NCBI RefSeq assembly: GCF_002234675.1
Contig: NC_019866.2
Span: forward strand, 5,871,307-5,935,306
DNA from: Oryzias latipes
Lineage: Eukaryota > Chordata > Actinopteri > Beloniformes > Adrianichthyidae
Direction of reading: 5' to 3'
DNA length: 64,000 nt
Every line of letters starts with the position of its first letter. The stretch's first letter is position 1. Below, in pieces: positions 12,101 to 23,408 of the stretch. The position numbers and the translations under genes were made by a program. The notes below the pieces were generated by a model, which saw only the letters and a list, made by a program, of their open reading frames with translations, was not told the origin of the DNA and did not search any database.

Positions 12101-15100
12101 AGGTCTTTGCACTTTTTAGAAGAATTGGCCAGAGTAAAATTTTAAGTTTTCTTGGCAACGGATGTTTTTCTTTAACCACGCCCACATTCCTATTATATTC
12201 ATATTGTATGTCATATCCTGGCCTTGAGCAATTCCTTGTACTTAAAATTACATAATTGCCACTAAAAATGTTTTGTCATAAAAAAAGTGATCAAAACACT
12301 TCGTGTGTCAGGTTTTTATGTTCCTTTTATATTTGTTTCAAAGTAAGAATACTCATGGCAGCGTATTTCATTTTAGAATTATTTTCAGGGACGTCATGAC
12401 TGATCCCATTTACAGGCAATCTTTATTCTTCCAAAAGTCATGCCTTTGTAATGAGTTTCTGAAGTCGTTATTGTAAAAAATTGCTTGTATCCCTGGTCAT
12501 CTTTCAGGCTCCAGATACTTTCAAATGTAAATCTGTAATACTTTTCCTGCAGGGACTGATACAATGCAAAGAGCTTTTATTTTGAAAAATCTTTCTTGCC
12601 AGAAAATTTAAGACATCTTTCACTTGGAAAAAGTAAAAGCAAATGCAGGAAGAACTTCATCCTTTTAAGTTAGATTTTTTATTCCTATGTTGGCCTGGAT
12701 TTTTCTGAAATCCACAACTAAGCAGTCGTGATGAAAGTGTGTGCTGCTGACCCAAGCAGGAACAGAAAACTGTGAAGGACGTCAATCAAACATGGCAGCC
12801 CTGAAGCTTTTTTTTTTTGGCAGACTGTATATGTATAAGGAAAAGCGGAGCCTTTTAGCCCACACAAAACCTTGTATTCATAAGGACAGAATAAATTGGG
12901 TGAAGTGGAAATACTGACGAGACAGAATTTCATTTAAAACATTAAAGGAAATGTTTCCCGAGTTTGCATTTTTATTATCACAGCAGAGACTTATTTTAAT
13001 AGGCGCAATTTAGTATTCACAAGCTTCTCTGAAAATACAGCATTTCATTCTGATAGACCTTCTTTTAAATTTTTCTAATAATATGGGCGCTATAAATAGC
13101 TGCAGCTGTGTTGGATGATAACGCAGGAGGGCTGCTGCTGGGATGTTGTTGGGGAACCTTGCCCGTGGATTTGTCGTCGGATAAAAGCTTTTTTTTATAA
13201 TTAAATTTAATAGTTTGCATTATGTTATTTTTTTACAGCTATGGCAGTGGATGTGACAAATCCTGCAGAAGACAGCAGGATTTCTCTTTGAAGTTTACAT
13301 TTTTAGCCGGAAAGTAGCTGTGAAGAGCTTCATTACTACTTTAAAGATTATACCAGCACCCACTTTTACTGGATTGTAAAACTTTATTTTGACATCAAGT
13401 CAGCCTGACGATGCCACTGTTTTTGACCTGCCCTGAAGTAACATGGAGAGAATCTAAGTCCCATTTTAAAAGCATTCCTACTGGTCATTTAATGATGATT
13501 GCACCATTTTTAGCCAAAATTTAAAAAAATCGTTGTCATTTTTTTAGGACATATTTTCGGCAGAGCCGCGGTAGTTCTGATTGGAGCGGAGCAGGGAGCT
13601 TGTGACCCGCCCAGCGTATTTTCTACATCACAAAAGGCTCTTTCCACTGACATTTTTTTCGTCTGCTCCTGATATACAACAATTTCATGAAAAGAAATAC
13701 TCAGAAATGCAGTTTTGAGCTTGAATTTCTGGTATATGTTCTCCATCATTAGAAAATGGGAGCCAGTTTAGCTCGTGCTGGTTTGCGGCGCCTTCCGTCC
13801 GTGAAACCCGGGTTCGACTCCGGGCTGCTCCCTGTCCCCTTCTCTACCCCTGCCGGTTCCAAGCCCGGCTTGAGAAGGTTGCGTCAGGAAGGGCATCCGG
13901 CGTAAAACATTGCCAAATTTACCATGCGACTCATTTGCTGTGGCGACCCCTGATGGGAGAAGCCGAAAGTGGAAGAAGAGTTCTCCATCATTAGAAAATG
14001 TTCAAAAGTACACGTTAAAAACACCACAAACTTGATTTTCGTGTGTCTTTTAACCCTGAAGAACAAATTTCTTCTGGGCTTTTAAAAACTGTTTTTTGTT
14101 TTGTTTATTCATTTTGGATATCAGCAATTAACAATGAAATAAATACAAGGAAAAAAATTAATACAATTTAAACAATTAAACAAGAAAATGGGTGTCAGAT
14201 TTTGCCCAGTGAGTTAAAGTTTCTGCAAACTATCTTCAAAAGACAAGTTGGGATAAAAATTTCAACTGCAGTTTTTAGGCGTCACCGCCTCGTTCTTCTG
14301 TTAATCGTGTATGAGCTCGATCATATAGGGCAGAAGTTAGTGCTGAAACCCAAGAGACTTAATTTACGGACAAGCAAGTGGGACAGCGTTCCTGCCTGTG
14401 TTTCTAGGACAGTGAGGGGTATTATGAGGAGAAGAGCTCCACCAAAATGTGGTTGCATCATCAGGACGCAGGCCAGATGGTGTTGGTGGCAAATCGAGTT
14501 CAGCTTTCTCCAATGCAGTGTCAGCTGCTCAGTCACCCCTGCAGGAGACACCCAAAGACCCAAGCCATGTTTTACCCACCTCAGCTCTGTAACCATGGGT
14601 ACTGCTTGCTTTTTGTGGTGGTTAGATAATGTTATCTTTTGTGCTCCTTTTTTTCTTGCTGCTGTTCCTCCGTCTCCCCATCATGTAACCCACTCTTGTC
14701 CCCAAGTCTGCTTTTCTTCTCCTCCCCATTCAAGGATCCCTTTTTTAAAATCCTCTCTCTTGTCTTATCTCCTGCAGTCCCGGAGATCGGGTTCAGGTCA
14801 TAGACGACTCTAATGAGGAGTGGTGGAAGGTGGGTAATAGATCTGCTGCAACAATCTATTTGTGTGTGTATAAACGTGTGATGTGTGTTTGCCCTTGTGA
14901 TATATTTTTTGTATGCGCTTCCTAAAATCTTGTGCAATTTTCAAAAACAAGCAACCATGCAGACAAAACAAAAGACTTCCTATTGAAAAATAACAAGAGC
15001 TAAATATAATAAGTGTGATATTGCTTTAACCTTAGCAAGATGTTTGTGTCTCATATACTCCAAATAGACCCAGGTGTGACATTTGTCTATGTGATGTGAA

Positions 15101-17369
15101 AGTCTTTTTCTTTAATCTGCATGAATTTATGCCGTTTAGGATTATGCAGCTGTTATTAAACACTTAATCACCTTTGATGTGAAGCATCTCTTCAATAAAT
15201 GCGACAGCACCTGAGTGAGCAAGGTGATAAACAGTAAAATACTGCTGCATAAAACAGGATGTCATCAGCTTCCTCAGAGAGTAAATGTACATCATTTTCT
15301 TCATGAATGCACGACAAACAAATCTAAAACTGTCTGGAGTTTCATATGATTTTGGTGAAGGTAATAAAAACTATTTTCTGTTTCACCTCACCATCAATAG
15401 ATGATGGCAGCCAAAAAACGTTTGATGCTCTGTGAATGACAATAAAGGATGAATTCAAATAAATACACAGACTTTTGAGACTAAAATTGGATTGTGAATG
15501 AATCTAAAAGAAGATATGTCACACGTCTGCATATTTCAAAGGTGGATTTGTTTACATCCCTACTGTAATGTGTAGTACTTTATTTGCAGATATTTAAAAG
15601 AAATCCTTTACTTTCCAGTATTAATGTCTCAAAATTGGAATGGATTTTGTGACTTCAGTTATTTTCTTTGAAAAACCAGCAGATTTGGAAGTTAATCTGA
15701 AGTGACAAATATCCCTCAAAGCATTTTACATTCAGATGAAGTCCAATAAAAGGAAAGGAAGGACCGACCTTGAGATTTAAGTGTAGTTCATGAAAATAAA
15801 AAATACAAGTTATTTTCTTTAAAAGAGGAGAAAACAGAGAGTAAATGAAAAAACTGAAGGCTTTTGGCTCCAAAGATAAGAATGCTATATAATAGAAACA
15901 GAAATAGACTACAATAATTGGAAAGATAGATATTGTTTCATAATCTTGTTGCATTAAACTGTTCTATTGTGTGGAGTTAACTGGTTCAGTTACTGAACAT
16001 GAATTAAGTTAAATATTACCTCAAACTGATTTGTTAAAACAAAAATAAATAAATTCCTCTAAAATGCAATACTTTTATGATAAGTTACCCCCAGAAATGG
16101 TTTCAGATGAAACATTTTTAAACTCTCGGGGCAGATTGGAGGCATTTTTAGAGTAACAGGATGGCTAAACCAGTACAGGCCTACACAGGAAGCTGTCATA
16201 CATGTGAAATTCCAAATGTCAATTGAAGAGTGAAGAAAAAGAGAAGAAAATGTGAAAAAAAATAAAGAAATGTCAGGGTTCTGCGGAGGTCAAGTTAGAA
16301 CTTTGAGAATCAGGACCATTTTTAAAGGTTCATCACCTTCTTATAAGTGAAGCTACTCCTTGATTCAGGTAATTTGGTCAGATCATTTCTGTTCTTCTGA
16401 GAAATTTGACTTTTAGGAAATTATCTAGAAGAGCTTTCACTTCTCATCCAGCTTGTCCTCCAAAAATCGAACACTGAAAACAATTGAAAACTGAATCTTA
16501 AGAAAGTAAAAAGACGCTTGTTTCAAGAAAAAAAGTCTTATCTTAATAAGAAAAATAATCTAATTAAGTAAGTTTTTCAATAGCAAAATAATCTTATTCT
16601 AAGAAAACTTATCTTTGTGGCTTGAATTCTTTTTTGAAAATGAAAATTCTTGGTCAGACCATTTTTCTTGCATCATTGACAAGTTGTTGTTTTTTTGGAT
16701 GTTTAAAGACAATTGTTAAAAGGTTACGAATTTTTAACCTTTTGTAGTGGATCTGTTTCTGCAGTGAAAAGCTTTTAGGATAAGCAGAGAAACAAACCAC
16801 TTTGGGCTGGACTTAAATTCTGACACATCAACCAACTTTTGTCATAAACTTGAACTTCCTTTGAGGTTAGTTCCTTCTGGTCATCATTTGCAGCTGGGGC
16901 AAACCCTTTCCCCAGTTTTACTTTTATTACATTAACCACCTGAAAAAAAGAGTGTAAAAAGGTACAAGATTATTGGTTCAGTCTATAAATGGTTGAAGCC
17001 ATGGTGTAAGCATAAAATATGCAAGAAAACGTTTGTCATTATTTCTAAGGTTATTGTTTAAATACATTTAGTTGACCAGGAAAAGCATCGACGTCCGTGT
17101 GTGGATGTGGCTGTGGTGCAGAGGTTGAGGGGTCGACCTCCACTCTGTCTGCTCATGTTTCAAAATGCCCTTTTGCAAGGCGCTGAACCCCACATTGCTC
17201 CTGGTGGTTCAGCCTTGCTTTTCCCCATCCTCATTGGTGTGTGAATGTGTGAAGGAAACTGTGACAGTACAGCACTTTGGGCCTTGACAAATATAGAAGT
17301 ATACGCCAATACTGTAGTCATGTGACCTGTCTGCATTGGATGATAATGTATTTTTATTTATTTACCTAT

Positions 17370-17408
<39 letters not shown>

Positions 17409-20169
17409 CTTGTCCCGTCCAACAGCTGGGCAAACAGATGAGAGCTGAAGGCCTCTTGTGTTGGACATATTTTACTTTAACAACAGGGGTTATGCATCTT
17501 CTGACAAACCAGAGGTATGTCTGAATAAACCCCTTTTGTAATCGAGGCCAAACCTTATTCATTTTAATCATATTTGAAAATCTTTTGTGTTGGACCGGAC
17601 GGAAAAGAAAAGGAGGGAAGAAGAGAGAGGGATGTTAGAGGGTGATTATAGATGGGGGGGGGGGGGGGGGGGGGGGGTAAAACCATGAAGCAGCATAAAG
17701 CAACACGTTTCTGGATGGTTATTATCACTACAGTGAGGTTCAGATATAGTCAATAAGGGCGGGGCCTGTCCACACACACACCTGGGTGTCACAAACATTC
17801 CGGGCCCAGGAAGCCAGCATGATAATGTATTTTAAGACAGTGCTGTGTGTCTTCCAGGGTAAAAGTGGAGACAAGATCGGCTTTTTTCCCTCCAACTTTG
17901 TGCAAAGAGTTCGTCCAGGAGAACGCGTGTGGCGAGTCGTTCAAGGAACATCTGGGAACCGAGAGAGAGGCCACATGGCAGTGAGAGAGTCACAGGTACA
18001 ACACACTATTTTTGTTTTTCTTATTTTGTCCCTATCCTACGTTTTAATGATAAATTGGAGACCGGTTATTATCAGAGTGATTGTTTGTTTGTTAGTATTA
18101 TAATTGCTTATTGAAGGTAGATTTGCAACTTGTGATTATAAAAAGGGGTTGTGGCTGACAAAAAGACAAAGAGGACACTGAAACAGACTTTTGAGCTTTT
18201 TCAGAAAGCGGCACCGGGCAGAAATACTGGCAAACAAGTAGGCCACAGTTAACCCACTCCCATGTTAAAGGCACTCCAACTTGAGGAAAAAGTTAGACAA
18301 TGGGTGGGATGGCTTATGATTACAGCGCAAACAAATGTTGCTTTTGTGGAAAAGGGGCAAAGGCTCAAGCACAAAAAACAAAAATCGAGACAGCTAAACA
18401 TAGAGAGGCCGGTTTGGCAACAAAAACAGCTTGAAAACAGTGGAGAGGGGCTGGTGAGGAGATGAAGGGGAAAAAAAATGCAGAGGAAAATGGGATTAGC
18501 GTGCTGCAGTGTGAGCTCAGAGCTAGACGGGCAGCTTTGAAAATAGCAGAAAATCTTAGAAAAGCAAGACAGGAATGGGTCTTTAGGATAAAGCCGCTTT
18601 TCAACATGGAGAAAAGTGGTCCAGTAGGCACGTGCAAAGGTGAACTGAAGGCTCGCTTTGCACTCTTGCCTCACAGCAAGAAGGCCCGGTTCAAATCCCA
18701 GCTGGAAACTTTCTGTGTGGAGTTTGCACGTTCTCCTAATGCATGCGTGGGTTTTCTCAGGGCACTCCTCCCGCAGTACAAACACATGCTTCATAGGGTA
18801 ATTGGTGAATTTAAATCATCCCTAAATGGGATTGTGTGGCCCTGCGACAGACTGGCAGCCAGTCTGGGATGCACCCAGCCTTCGCCCAACAGTAGCTGGG
18901 ATAGGCTCCAGCAACCATGTGACCCCCAGAAGTGACTATCCAGGCTTAGAAGATAGATGGGCGGATGCGTTCAAGCTGTCCTGTTTCATATGCAGTGAGT
19001 GGGCTAAGTGTGAGTCACTGTTCATAGATGATCGAAAACATCTAACTGACTTTACTGCCACTACACAGATTAAATTATCAAACGTGACGAAACAAAATCT
19101 CAATTGCTCCAATAAACCTCGTGATTTTTCAACTTTCTAAAATAGAAATAATTTAAGGCTGCAAATGTGTTTTTAGCACTTAAAACAATTCTCTTCCCAA
19201 AGTCTACTAAAAAGAAATTTCATGAAAAGAGAACACATAACTTATTGCATCAATGCACAGCAAAAACAGGTAGCCTAATAATAGGAAAAGAACACTAATC
19301 TTAAGGAACAAATCACTAGAAAATAGTTAAATTATTTGTAAATGCAGCAAATAACTTTTACCGACGTAGAAATGTTATAAGATATCAAAACCTATAAACA
19401 ATGAGTTCCATATAAGCATTAAAAAAGGAAAAAATAAACTAAAAAACAAATTTTTAGATAGATTTACTTCAAATTGGATATTTGATAGCCCCATGAGAAG
19501 TATTTTTTATTAGTTCTAAGCATATGGGTTGTACTTTTTAGGTTTTTATGTTCCTAATTGTTTTTCATTTTGATTACAGAGACCAAAAACTCTAATTTTT
19601 TCCCCGTTTCTACCTTAAGGAGACAAAAAGCTCTTGCCTGTGCTTATTTTGAGAAAGCTTGAAAAGTTAAAAGCAGAGATAAGTTAAAACACCTTAAAAC
19701 ATGGTAAAAATATCCTGAAAGCCTAAAAATAAGGTTTGAAAACCAAATGCAAGAATCAAATTGTTTGCGGTGTACATGCAAGACCCCACATGATGCACTA
19801 AGCAGGATCTGTATACTTGCATTTCATTAAAACATTGGAACAAAACCGTGCAATTTCACATTTTGGTTACCAATTTTGCACAGCTTTACAGTTTAGAAAA
19901 AGAATAACATGAAGTATGTATTCTCTGTCCGTAGTAAAATTGTTTCTCCTTTCTAATATTTTACAATTATATTTATGATATTGGGTCTTCTTTTAATACA
20001 ACGAGAACTTTTTAAGAGCAAACCTGAAATTGCTTTATCGTCTAACCTCACTCTGGTCTGATCCTTTCAGATCTGTGTTGGTAAGAGAGATGACGGCGAG
20101 GTGTTTGTGAAGCTGAGCAGTGGGAAGAAGAGAGGCTTGGTCCCCGCTGACTCCATAGAGGAGATCTGA
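2609..20169 (+). CDS. stac2: STAC2: C1 and double-SH3 adaptor (5'-partial, ten exons)
   Basis: Coding exons: 2609-2957, 5795-5889, 7964-8048, 10172-10287, 10769-10838, 11013-11101, 11189-11277, 14778-14829, 17858-17995 and 20071-20169. They sum to 1182 nt, giving 393 residues before TGA. Counting from the first visible residue: a basic [12 protein letters not shown] start, a Pro/Ser-rich stretch (about 38-90), a C1 domain (95-147) with every zinc ligand present (H-x12-C-x2-C ... C-x2-C-x4-H-x2-C ... C), an acidic linker (about 215-268), a first SH3 (about 280-334, with ALYKF, the EEWWK tryptophans and GFFPSNF) and a second SH3 ending [21 protein letters not shown] and GKKRGLVP favour STAC2 over STAC1 or STAC3. 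STAC proteins bind CaV1 channels and reduce calcium-dependent inactivation (family knowledge). The acceptor at 10769 is uncertain: an AG six bases further on also keeps frame. Donors at 2958, 11102 (GTGCAG) and 11278 were chosen by phase. Confidence 0.95.
3111..4923 (+). mobile_element. Helitron-like non-autonomous element in a stac2 intron
   Basis: The left end carries a perfect palindrome, GGTTGAATGCT / AGCATTCAACC, with 11-bp arms at 3115-3125 and 3130-3140 and a 4-nt loop. It is followed by a TTA microsatellite. Near the right end the same AGCATTCAACCC motif recurs at 4879-4890. Next come a hairpin (TGCATTT 4891-4897, AAATGCA 4906-4912), an 8-nt spacer and CTAG at 4920-4923 followed by T. 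A terminal hairpin plus CTRR is the Helitron 3' signature, and repeated subterminal palindromes suggest the Helentron/HINE type. No Rep-helicase ORF is present. The interior contains a reverse copy of a sequence also found near 12035 and 59000, so it may be composite. The 5' boundary is approximate. Confidence 0.55.
7045..7150 (+). repeat. Fragment of common teleost SINE tail
   Basis: ACCTGTCCAGGATG, TTTCGCCCACAAGTGGCCAG and GATAGGCTCCGGCAGCCCC followed by GACCCCGAAAGG are the 3' part of the interspersed repeat whose more complete copy lies at 18640-18955. Other pieces are at 21955-22125 and, reversed, 28595-28860. Only the 3' end survives here. Confidence 0.7.
8466..9040 (+). mobile_element. 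MITE family A, copy 2 (complete reference copy)
   Basis: 575 bp bounded by near-inverted repeats: TTTAAAGTCCCACTCCAATC at the left and GGAGTGTGACTTTAAA at the right. TTAA lies at both termini, so a TTAA duplication (piggyBac-like) is possible, but the true element edge cannot be separated from the duplication by eye. Internal landmarks: TTTTTAGCC, GGACATAGTTTCTG, ACTCTCTACCGCTAGC and AGAAATACTCAGAAATGCA. There is no transposase. It lies in the stac2 intron between 8048 and 10172. Confidence 0.85.
10109..10129 (+). repeat. Poly-T run, 21 nt
   Basis: Uninterrupted thymines about 40 nt upstream of the stac2 acceptor at 10171. It may add to the pyrimidine tract but is too far away to be the main one. 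Confidence 0.9.
12035..12290 (+). repeat. Interspersed repeat family C, copy
   Basis: Shares a run of motifs with 59000-59380: TTTTTGGTCACC/GTCGCC, GGGGTGGCAAACA/GCGAACA, AGAAGAATTG and TTAACCACGCCCACATTCCTA. The same sequence is reversed inside the Helitron-like element at about 4230-4600 (GGAATGTGGGCGTGGTTA). No protein is encoded. The class is not identified. Confidence 0.6.
13455..14053 (+). mobile_element. MITE family A, copy 3, interrupted by a SINE
   Basis: The left end is degenerate (CTAAGTCCCATTTTAA). The internal landmarks TTTTTAGCC, GGACATATTTTCGGCAGAG, AGAAATACTCAGAAATGCA and TATATGTTCTCCATCATTAG follow the order of the 8466 copy. The element is split by a SINE at 13759-13979 and resumes to end near GTGTGTCTTTTAA. 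It lies in the stac2 intron between 11277 and 14778. Confidence 0.75.
13759..13979 (+). mobile_element. tRNA-derived SINE with 21-bp target-site duplication
   Basis: It begins with a tRNA-like head: TTAGCTCGTGCTGG resembles box A, and GGTTCGACTCC at 13811-13821 is a textbook RNA polymerase III box B. The body contains GGAAGGGCATCCGGCGTAAAAC and GCTGTGGCGACCCCTGATGGGAGAAGCCGAAAG, which I recognise as common in teleost SINEs. The bases at 13738-13758 are repeated exactly at 13980-14000, so this is a retrotransposition event into an older MITE. It is about 221 bp long and encodes no protein. Confidence 0.9.
16467..16760 (+). repeat. CACTG-TIR family B, short diverged copy
   Basis: It starts CACTGAAAACA and ends TTTCTGCAGTG. 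The interior carries ACTGAATCTTAAGAAAG and AAGTCTTATCTTAATAAG. The ends and AT-rich interior resemble the 19255 and 31945 elements and the 27885 piece. Boundaries are approximate. Confidence 0.5.
17093..17305 (+). mobile_element. Diverged tRNA-derived SINE
   Basis: TGGCTGTGGTGCAGAGG is followed by GGGTCGACCTCC (decayed box B). The body has TTTTGCAAGGCGCTGAACCC, CACATTGCTCCTGGTGGTTC and a tail with GTGTGAATGTGTGAAGG and CAGCACTTTGGGCCTTG. This order is typical of a widespread teleost SINE. No clear target duplication was found. Confidence 0.7.
17350..17409 (+). repeat. (TTTA)n microsatellite
   Basis: About fifteen tandem ATTT units with two early interruptions. The apparent 62-aa reading frame across it (repeated FIYLFIYL) is only the microsatellite translated. 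Confidence 0.95.
17405..17650 (+). repeat. Interspersed repeat family D, copy 1
   Basis: TGTCCCGTCCAACAG, AAGGCCTCTTGTGTTGGACA, GGTTATGCATCTTC and GTTGGACCGG followed by AAGAAAAGGAGGG recur in the same order at 50680-50890 in an adam11 intron. Unclassified; no coding content. Confidence 0.65.
17654..17677 (+). repeat. Poly-G run, 24 nt
   Basis: Twenty-four consecutive guanines. The length may be unreliable, since such runs are common sequencing and assembly error sites. It has G-quadruplex potential on the plus strand. Confidence 0.9.
18640..18955 (+). mobile_element. tRNA-like SINE, longest copy in the window
   Basis: The head GCTCGCTTTGCACTCTTGCC is followed by GGTTCAAATCC at 18688-18698, which matches RNA polymerase III box B. 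The body has TTTCTGTGTGGAGTTTGCAC, GTTCTCCTAATGCATGCGTG and TAATTGGTGAATTTAAAT. The tail has CCCTGCGACAGACTGGCAGC and TGGGATAGGCTCCAGCAACC. This is a very common fish repeat. The 157-aa open frame across it at 18462-18935 is not a gene. Confidence 0.8.
19255..19776 (+). mobile_element. CACTG-TIR family B, copy (plus orientation)
   Basis: The left end TGCACAGCAAAAACAGGTAGCC, then CACTAATCTTAAGGAACAAATCACTAG, matches the reverse complement of the right end of the element at 31945-32659. The right end reads TTTGCGGTGTA. It is AT-rich and non-coding, in the last stac2 intron. Confidence 0.65.
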
Positions 20170-21776
20170 ACCTTGTTTGTGGACGTCCAACCCTCCTCCT
20201 CCTCTACATCCAGCTGGGTTTTCCTGATATTCAGCCCTGCCCTCCATCCACCCTCTGGAGAACTAGCAGCCTCCTCCTTCAAACCTAATAGAAAATATGC
20301 ACTTCTGCAAACATCTGGAATGCTGATATTTGCAAGACTGCAAGCCTTTGATGAAGCTATGCAGTCTCCAAACTTCTACAAAATGAACTTCTATTCAATT
20401 TTTAAGTGTTGCTTTTTACATGTGTCTGTTGAAAGTCAGCAGTGATGCTTTGACAAAGGTCTAAAAAAGGCTTTGGATGTTTCTTTACAAGCGTGGGAAG
20501 AGACTGAAGCTGTCATGGGAAGATCATGCTGGTGTGCCAGTATCCAGTTTTTTTCCTTCCCCGCATGAATCTCATCTGCGTCAATTCTTTGTAGGATTTT
20601 TGCCCTAGGGACCGATATGAGCTTTTGGTACAGCTACGCAATAAGAGACTCATGCCAAAAGCAACCACTGCCATCAATGGAAGCTAAACTGCCACTCGGA
20701 GACGGAGGACTTTCAGATGACAACAGAATAGGAGTAAACCTAGAGACTTTCAAACTTGCACATCACCTTGTTTGTAGGTGTAAAGTATCGGTTTAAATTG
20801 GCCTCAAAATGCTATGATTTTTTATCTCTTTTCCAGGCCTCACAGAAAGACTCCAAAATGCTTCAAGGAAATGTTTATTTTCCATTTCTTTGCAGAATAA
20901 TTAATTAAGGATGCTTGAGACAAGACTGAACAACCCTCTGGGTCTTAGTAGTGACGGTCTTGAGTCTAAATCATCTATCGCTAGATCATCACACATAGAC
21001 GATGTGGAAAGAATTCAGTCTTTCCAGTCAAGCAAGAAAAATGTGTTGTCAAGCGTTGCAAGTGGCCAAAGCCTCTTGTTTTTGTGCTATTTTCCATGAT
21101 GGAGCTCGCAGGTCGGTGTCTGCTGAGGCCCGCCGAGAGAGCAGCGAGTGCTGCCTGGCATTTAAACGTGTGCGTTCATGTTCAAACAGCAGGAAGTAAA
21201 CTGCAGCCAGTCTGCCTGAAAAACAACAGCACAAAGGGGACGTTTCGGACCACAACGTCGAAATCTAAGTTCCCCTGTAAGTTTGTAGGATGCAGAGAAA
21301 ACACAAAGAGAAGGCAATACAGTGAAAAGGAAGACTCGAACCATTATGAGTCAGCACGCTTTCAGGTAGGCTGGTCCCCATGAGCACACAAGTCATCATT
21401 GATCAAAAGTCAGCCTGTCATCTTCCACGCCCTCCCTGGCCTCTCCTGTCCTCTTGTTATTGATGTGACTTGTCAGTTCTGACTTTAATTTGAACACATT
21501 TCTTTGCTTGAATGCAAGTTCACTCCTGGGTAGTTTAGAAAAGAGAAAAGAACAAAGAAAACGACTTGGAGCAGAAGATTCAACATAAATGAGGAATTGT
21601 GAACAACGTTTTTTTTCTGTTTGTCAGAATTCAAATGTACAGTAGCTGACTTTTATTCTTTGTGAAAAAAAAAACATTGTTTTAGTTTGTCAAAACAAAA
21701 GTAGCACTTTATGTTCATGAGCTGTGTTTTACTATGACGTATCTTTAAGTTAAATGTCAGCAAACAAAATAATAAA
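20170..21776 (+). other. stac2: Probable stac2 3' UTR with AATAAA signal
   Basis: Sequence after the stac2 stop with no further supported exon. The first good AATAAA is at 21771-21776 and another is at 21849-21854. Transcript end is inferred only from these signals. The open frame at 21084-21383 shows no recognisable domain and I treat it as non-coding. Confidence 0.45.
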
Positions 21777-21954
21777 TGCAGTTTGTCTTCATCCTCAAGC
21801 TCTTTGGTGGATGAGGTTTGCATCAGCAGGCGAGAAAGAAAAATTAACAATAAAAGAATAATAGAAAAACTGGATTTATTTGGTTGAACGTCATGTTTTT
21901 ATTCCTTTTTCTCAGACCAAGAAGTAGTTTGACATGTTCCTTCTCAAGTCATAG

Positions 21955-22125
21955 CTGGGACTGTTATAGGTTGACTGGTGACTCTGCATAAGTGTGTCCA
22001 TCCATGTGTGTAATTGTTATGTACTGGCAACCTGTCCAGGATGTACGCCACTTTAGCCCTGAGGTAGCTGGGATAGACCCCCAGCAACCCCCTTACCCTG
22101 CACAGGACACAGTGGAAAAAGAATG
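21955..22125 (+). repeat. SINE tail fragment
   Basis: GTTGACTGGTGACTCTGCAT, then GTACTGGCAACCTGTCCAGG, ATGTACGCCACTTTAGCCC and AGCTGGGATAGACCCCCAGC are the 3' half of the repeat at 18640-18955, in the same orientation. No tRNA-like head. Confidence 0.7.
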
Positions 22126-22144
22126 GATACATGTGTGTTTCCAC

Positions 22145-22640
22145 AAGAGTCTGCCTGAAAATAGAAAATAAAAAACCAATAATCTTAAGGGAAAAAAATC
22201 ATTAGAAAGTAGTGAAATTGTCTGACCATGCTGCAAGTCATTTTTACTTAATGGGAAATCCTTTCATAAGATATCAAAATCTAAAATCAAAGTACCACCC
22301 AAGCATTTAAAAGAAAAACATCAGCTAACTGTTGGACAGAATTACTTCAAATTGAAGGTCATGTTGCTCGATAATAAATATTTTTTGGCTAGTTCGAAGC
22401 AAATGGTTAGTATTTCTTCTATTTTCATGTAGTACATTTTGATTACAGTGACAAAAAAAACTAGTGCCATAAGTGGAAATAACTCATTTTACAACAGAAT
22501 GAACAAAATAAGAATACAATCTCAGTAGAATCTTAATATATCCTCATAAAATCTAAAACTAGCACTTATTCTTAGAACATAAATGTTACAATTTTGTTTC
22601 CAAAATAATGACATTGAATGCCATTCTAACTTGTTAACAT
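22145..22640 (+). repeat. CACTG-TIR family B, diverged copy
   Basis: CCAATAATCTTAAGGGAAAAAAATCATTAG, CTTTCATAAGATATCAAAATC and AAGCATTTAAAAG match, in order, blocks of the 19255 element. Terminal repeats are not clear, so limits are approximate. Confidence 0.55.
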
Positions 22641-23408
22641 TTATTAAAAATAAAAAACAAGTAATATGTTTTGACTGTTTAAAAATATATTTTAAGTCTT
22701 TTTAAGTATGAAATAGTGCACTGCTGGTTTGCTGTCTTGGAAGACGAAAAGAACCTGATTTCTCCACTGGTGTATGCAGGTTCACAGAGCAGAGGGATCG
22801 GCTTTTTGTCTTTTCTGTATCTTCGGTCACGCCAGTTTAGATTATCGACAGCCTCTAAACAAGGACGCTTCTACACAATTGATCTGTGGTTTTCATGCAT
22901 AAAGCAGCAAAAAACAGAGAATTTCCAGATTGAATCGCAAGACAGCTGCAATATAAATAGCACAAAATGGCAGTGATGGAGGGATTGTAATTAGGGTCTG
23001 TTTACCTTATCCACTGCATCAATCAGAGGAAGATAAATGATCTCTATATTTAACACAGACTGTTACAAGAAAAAACAATTCTGCCTGGCTTCGCAGGTTT
23101 GGCTTTAAGCAGCATATAGGTCACTTTTTAAAAGTTTGCAAGAAACAGAAAAAAGTATGAACAGACAGCACTTTTTAGGTCAACTGTGTTCATTTCAGAA
23201 CTTTGGTCTTTACCATGACGTCAATGAGGACGTTTTTTGAAATGTTGGCATCGGATGTTAAAGGTACTGAGCTAAAACAGTCAAGGAAAGTATTTCCCTC
23301 AAACGCTCTTTCCTATTATTTCCTTATTTAAAAACAGAAAAACAAAGCAGAAAAAGAAGTTTAAAAAGGAAGCAAAGTCTTCACCTTTTCATCAGTGTGA
23401 GGCTAAAG

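Noticed and set aside
14202..14813. 203-aa plus-strand frame upstream of the stac2 exon at 14778
   Set aside because: It reads the exon in the wrong frame. The correct frame continues the SH3 domain from the exon at 11189-11277 with [17 protein letters not shown].
18249..18935. 181-aa minus and 157-aa plus frames in a stac2 intron
   Set aside because: Much of the plus-strand frame is a translated SINE, and the minus-strand frame overlaps it in part. Neither shows a protein domain.
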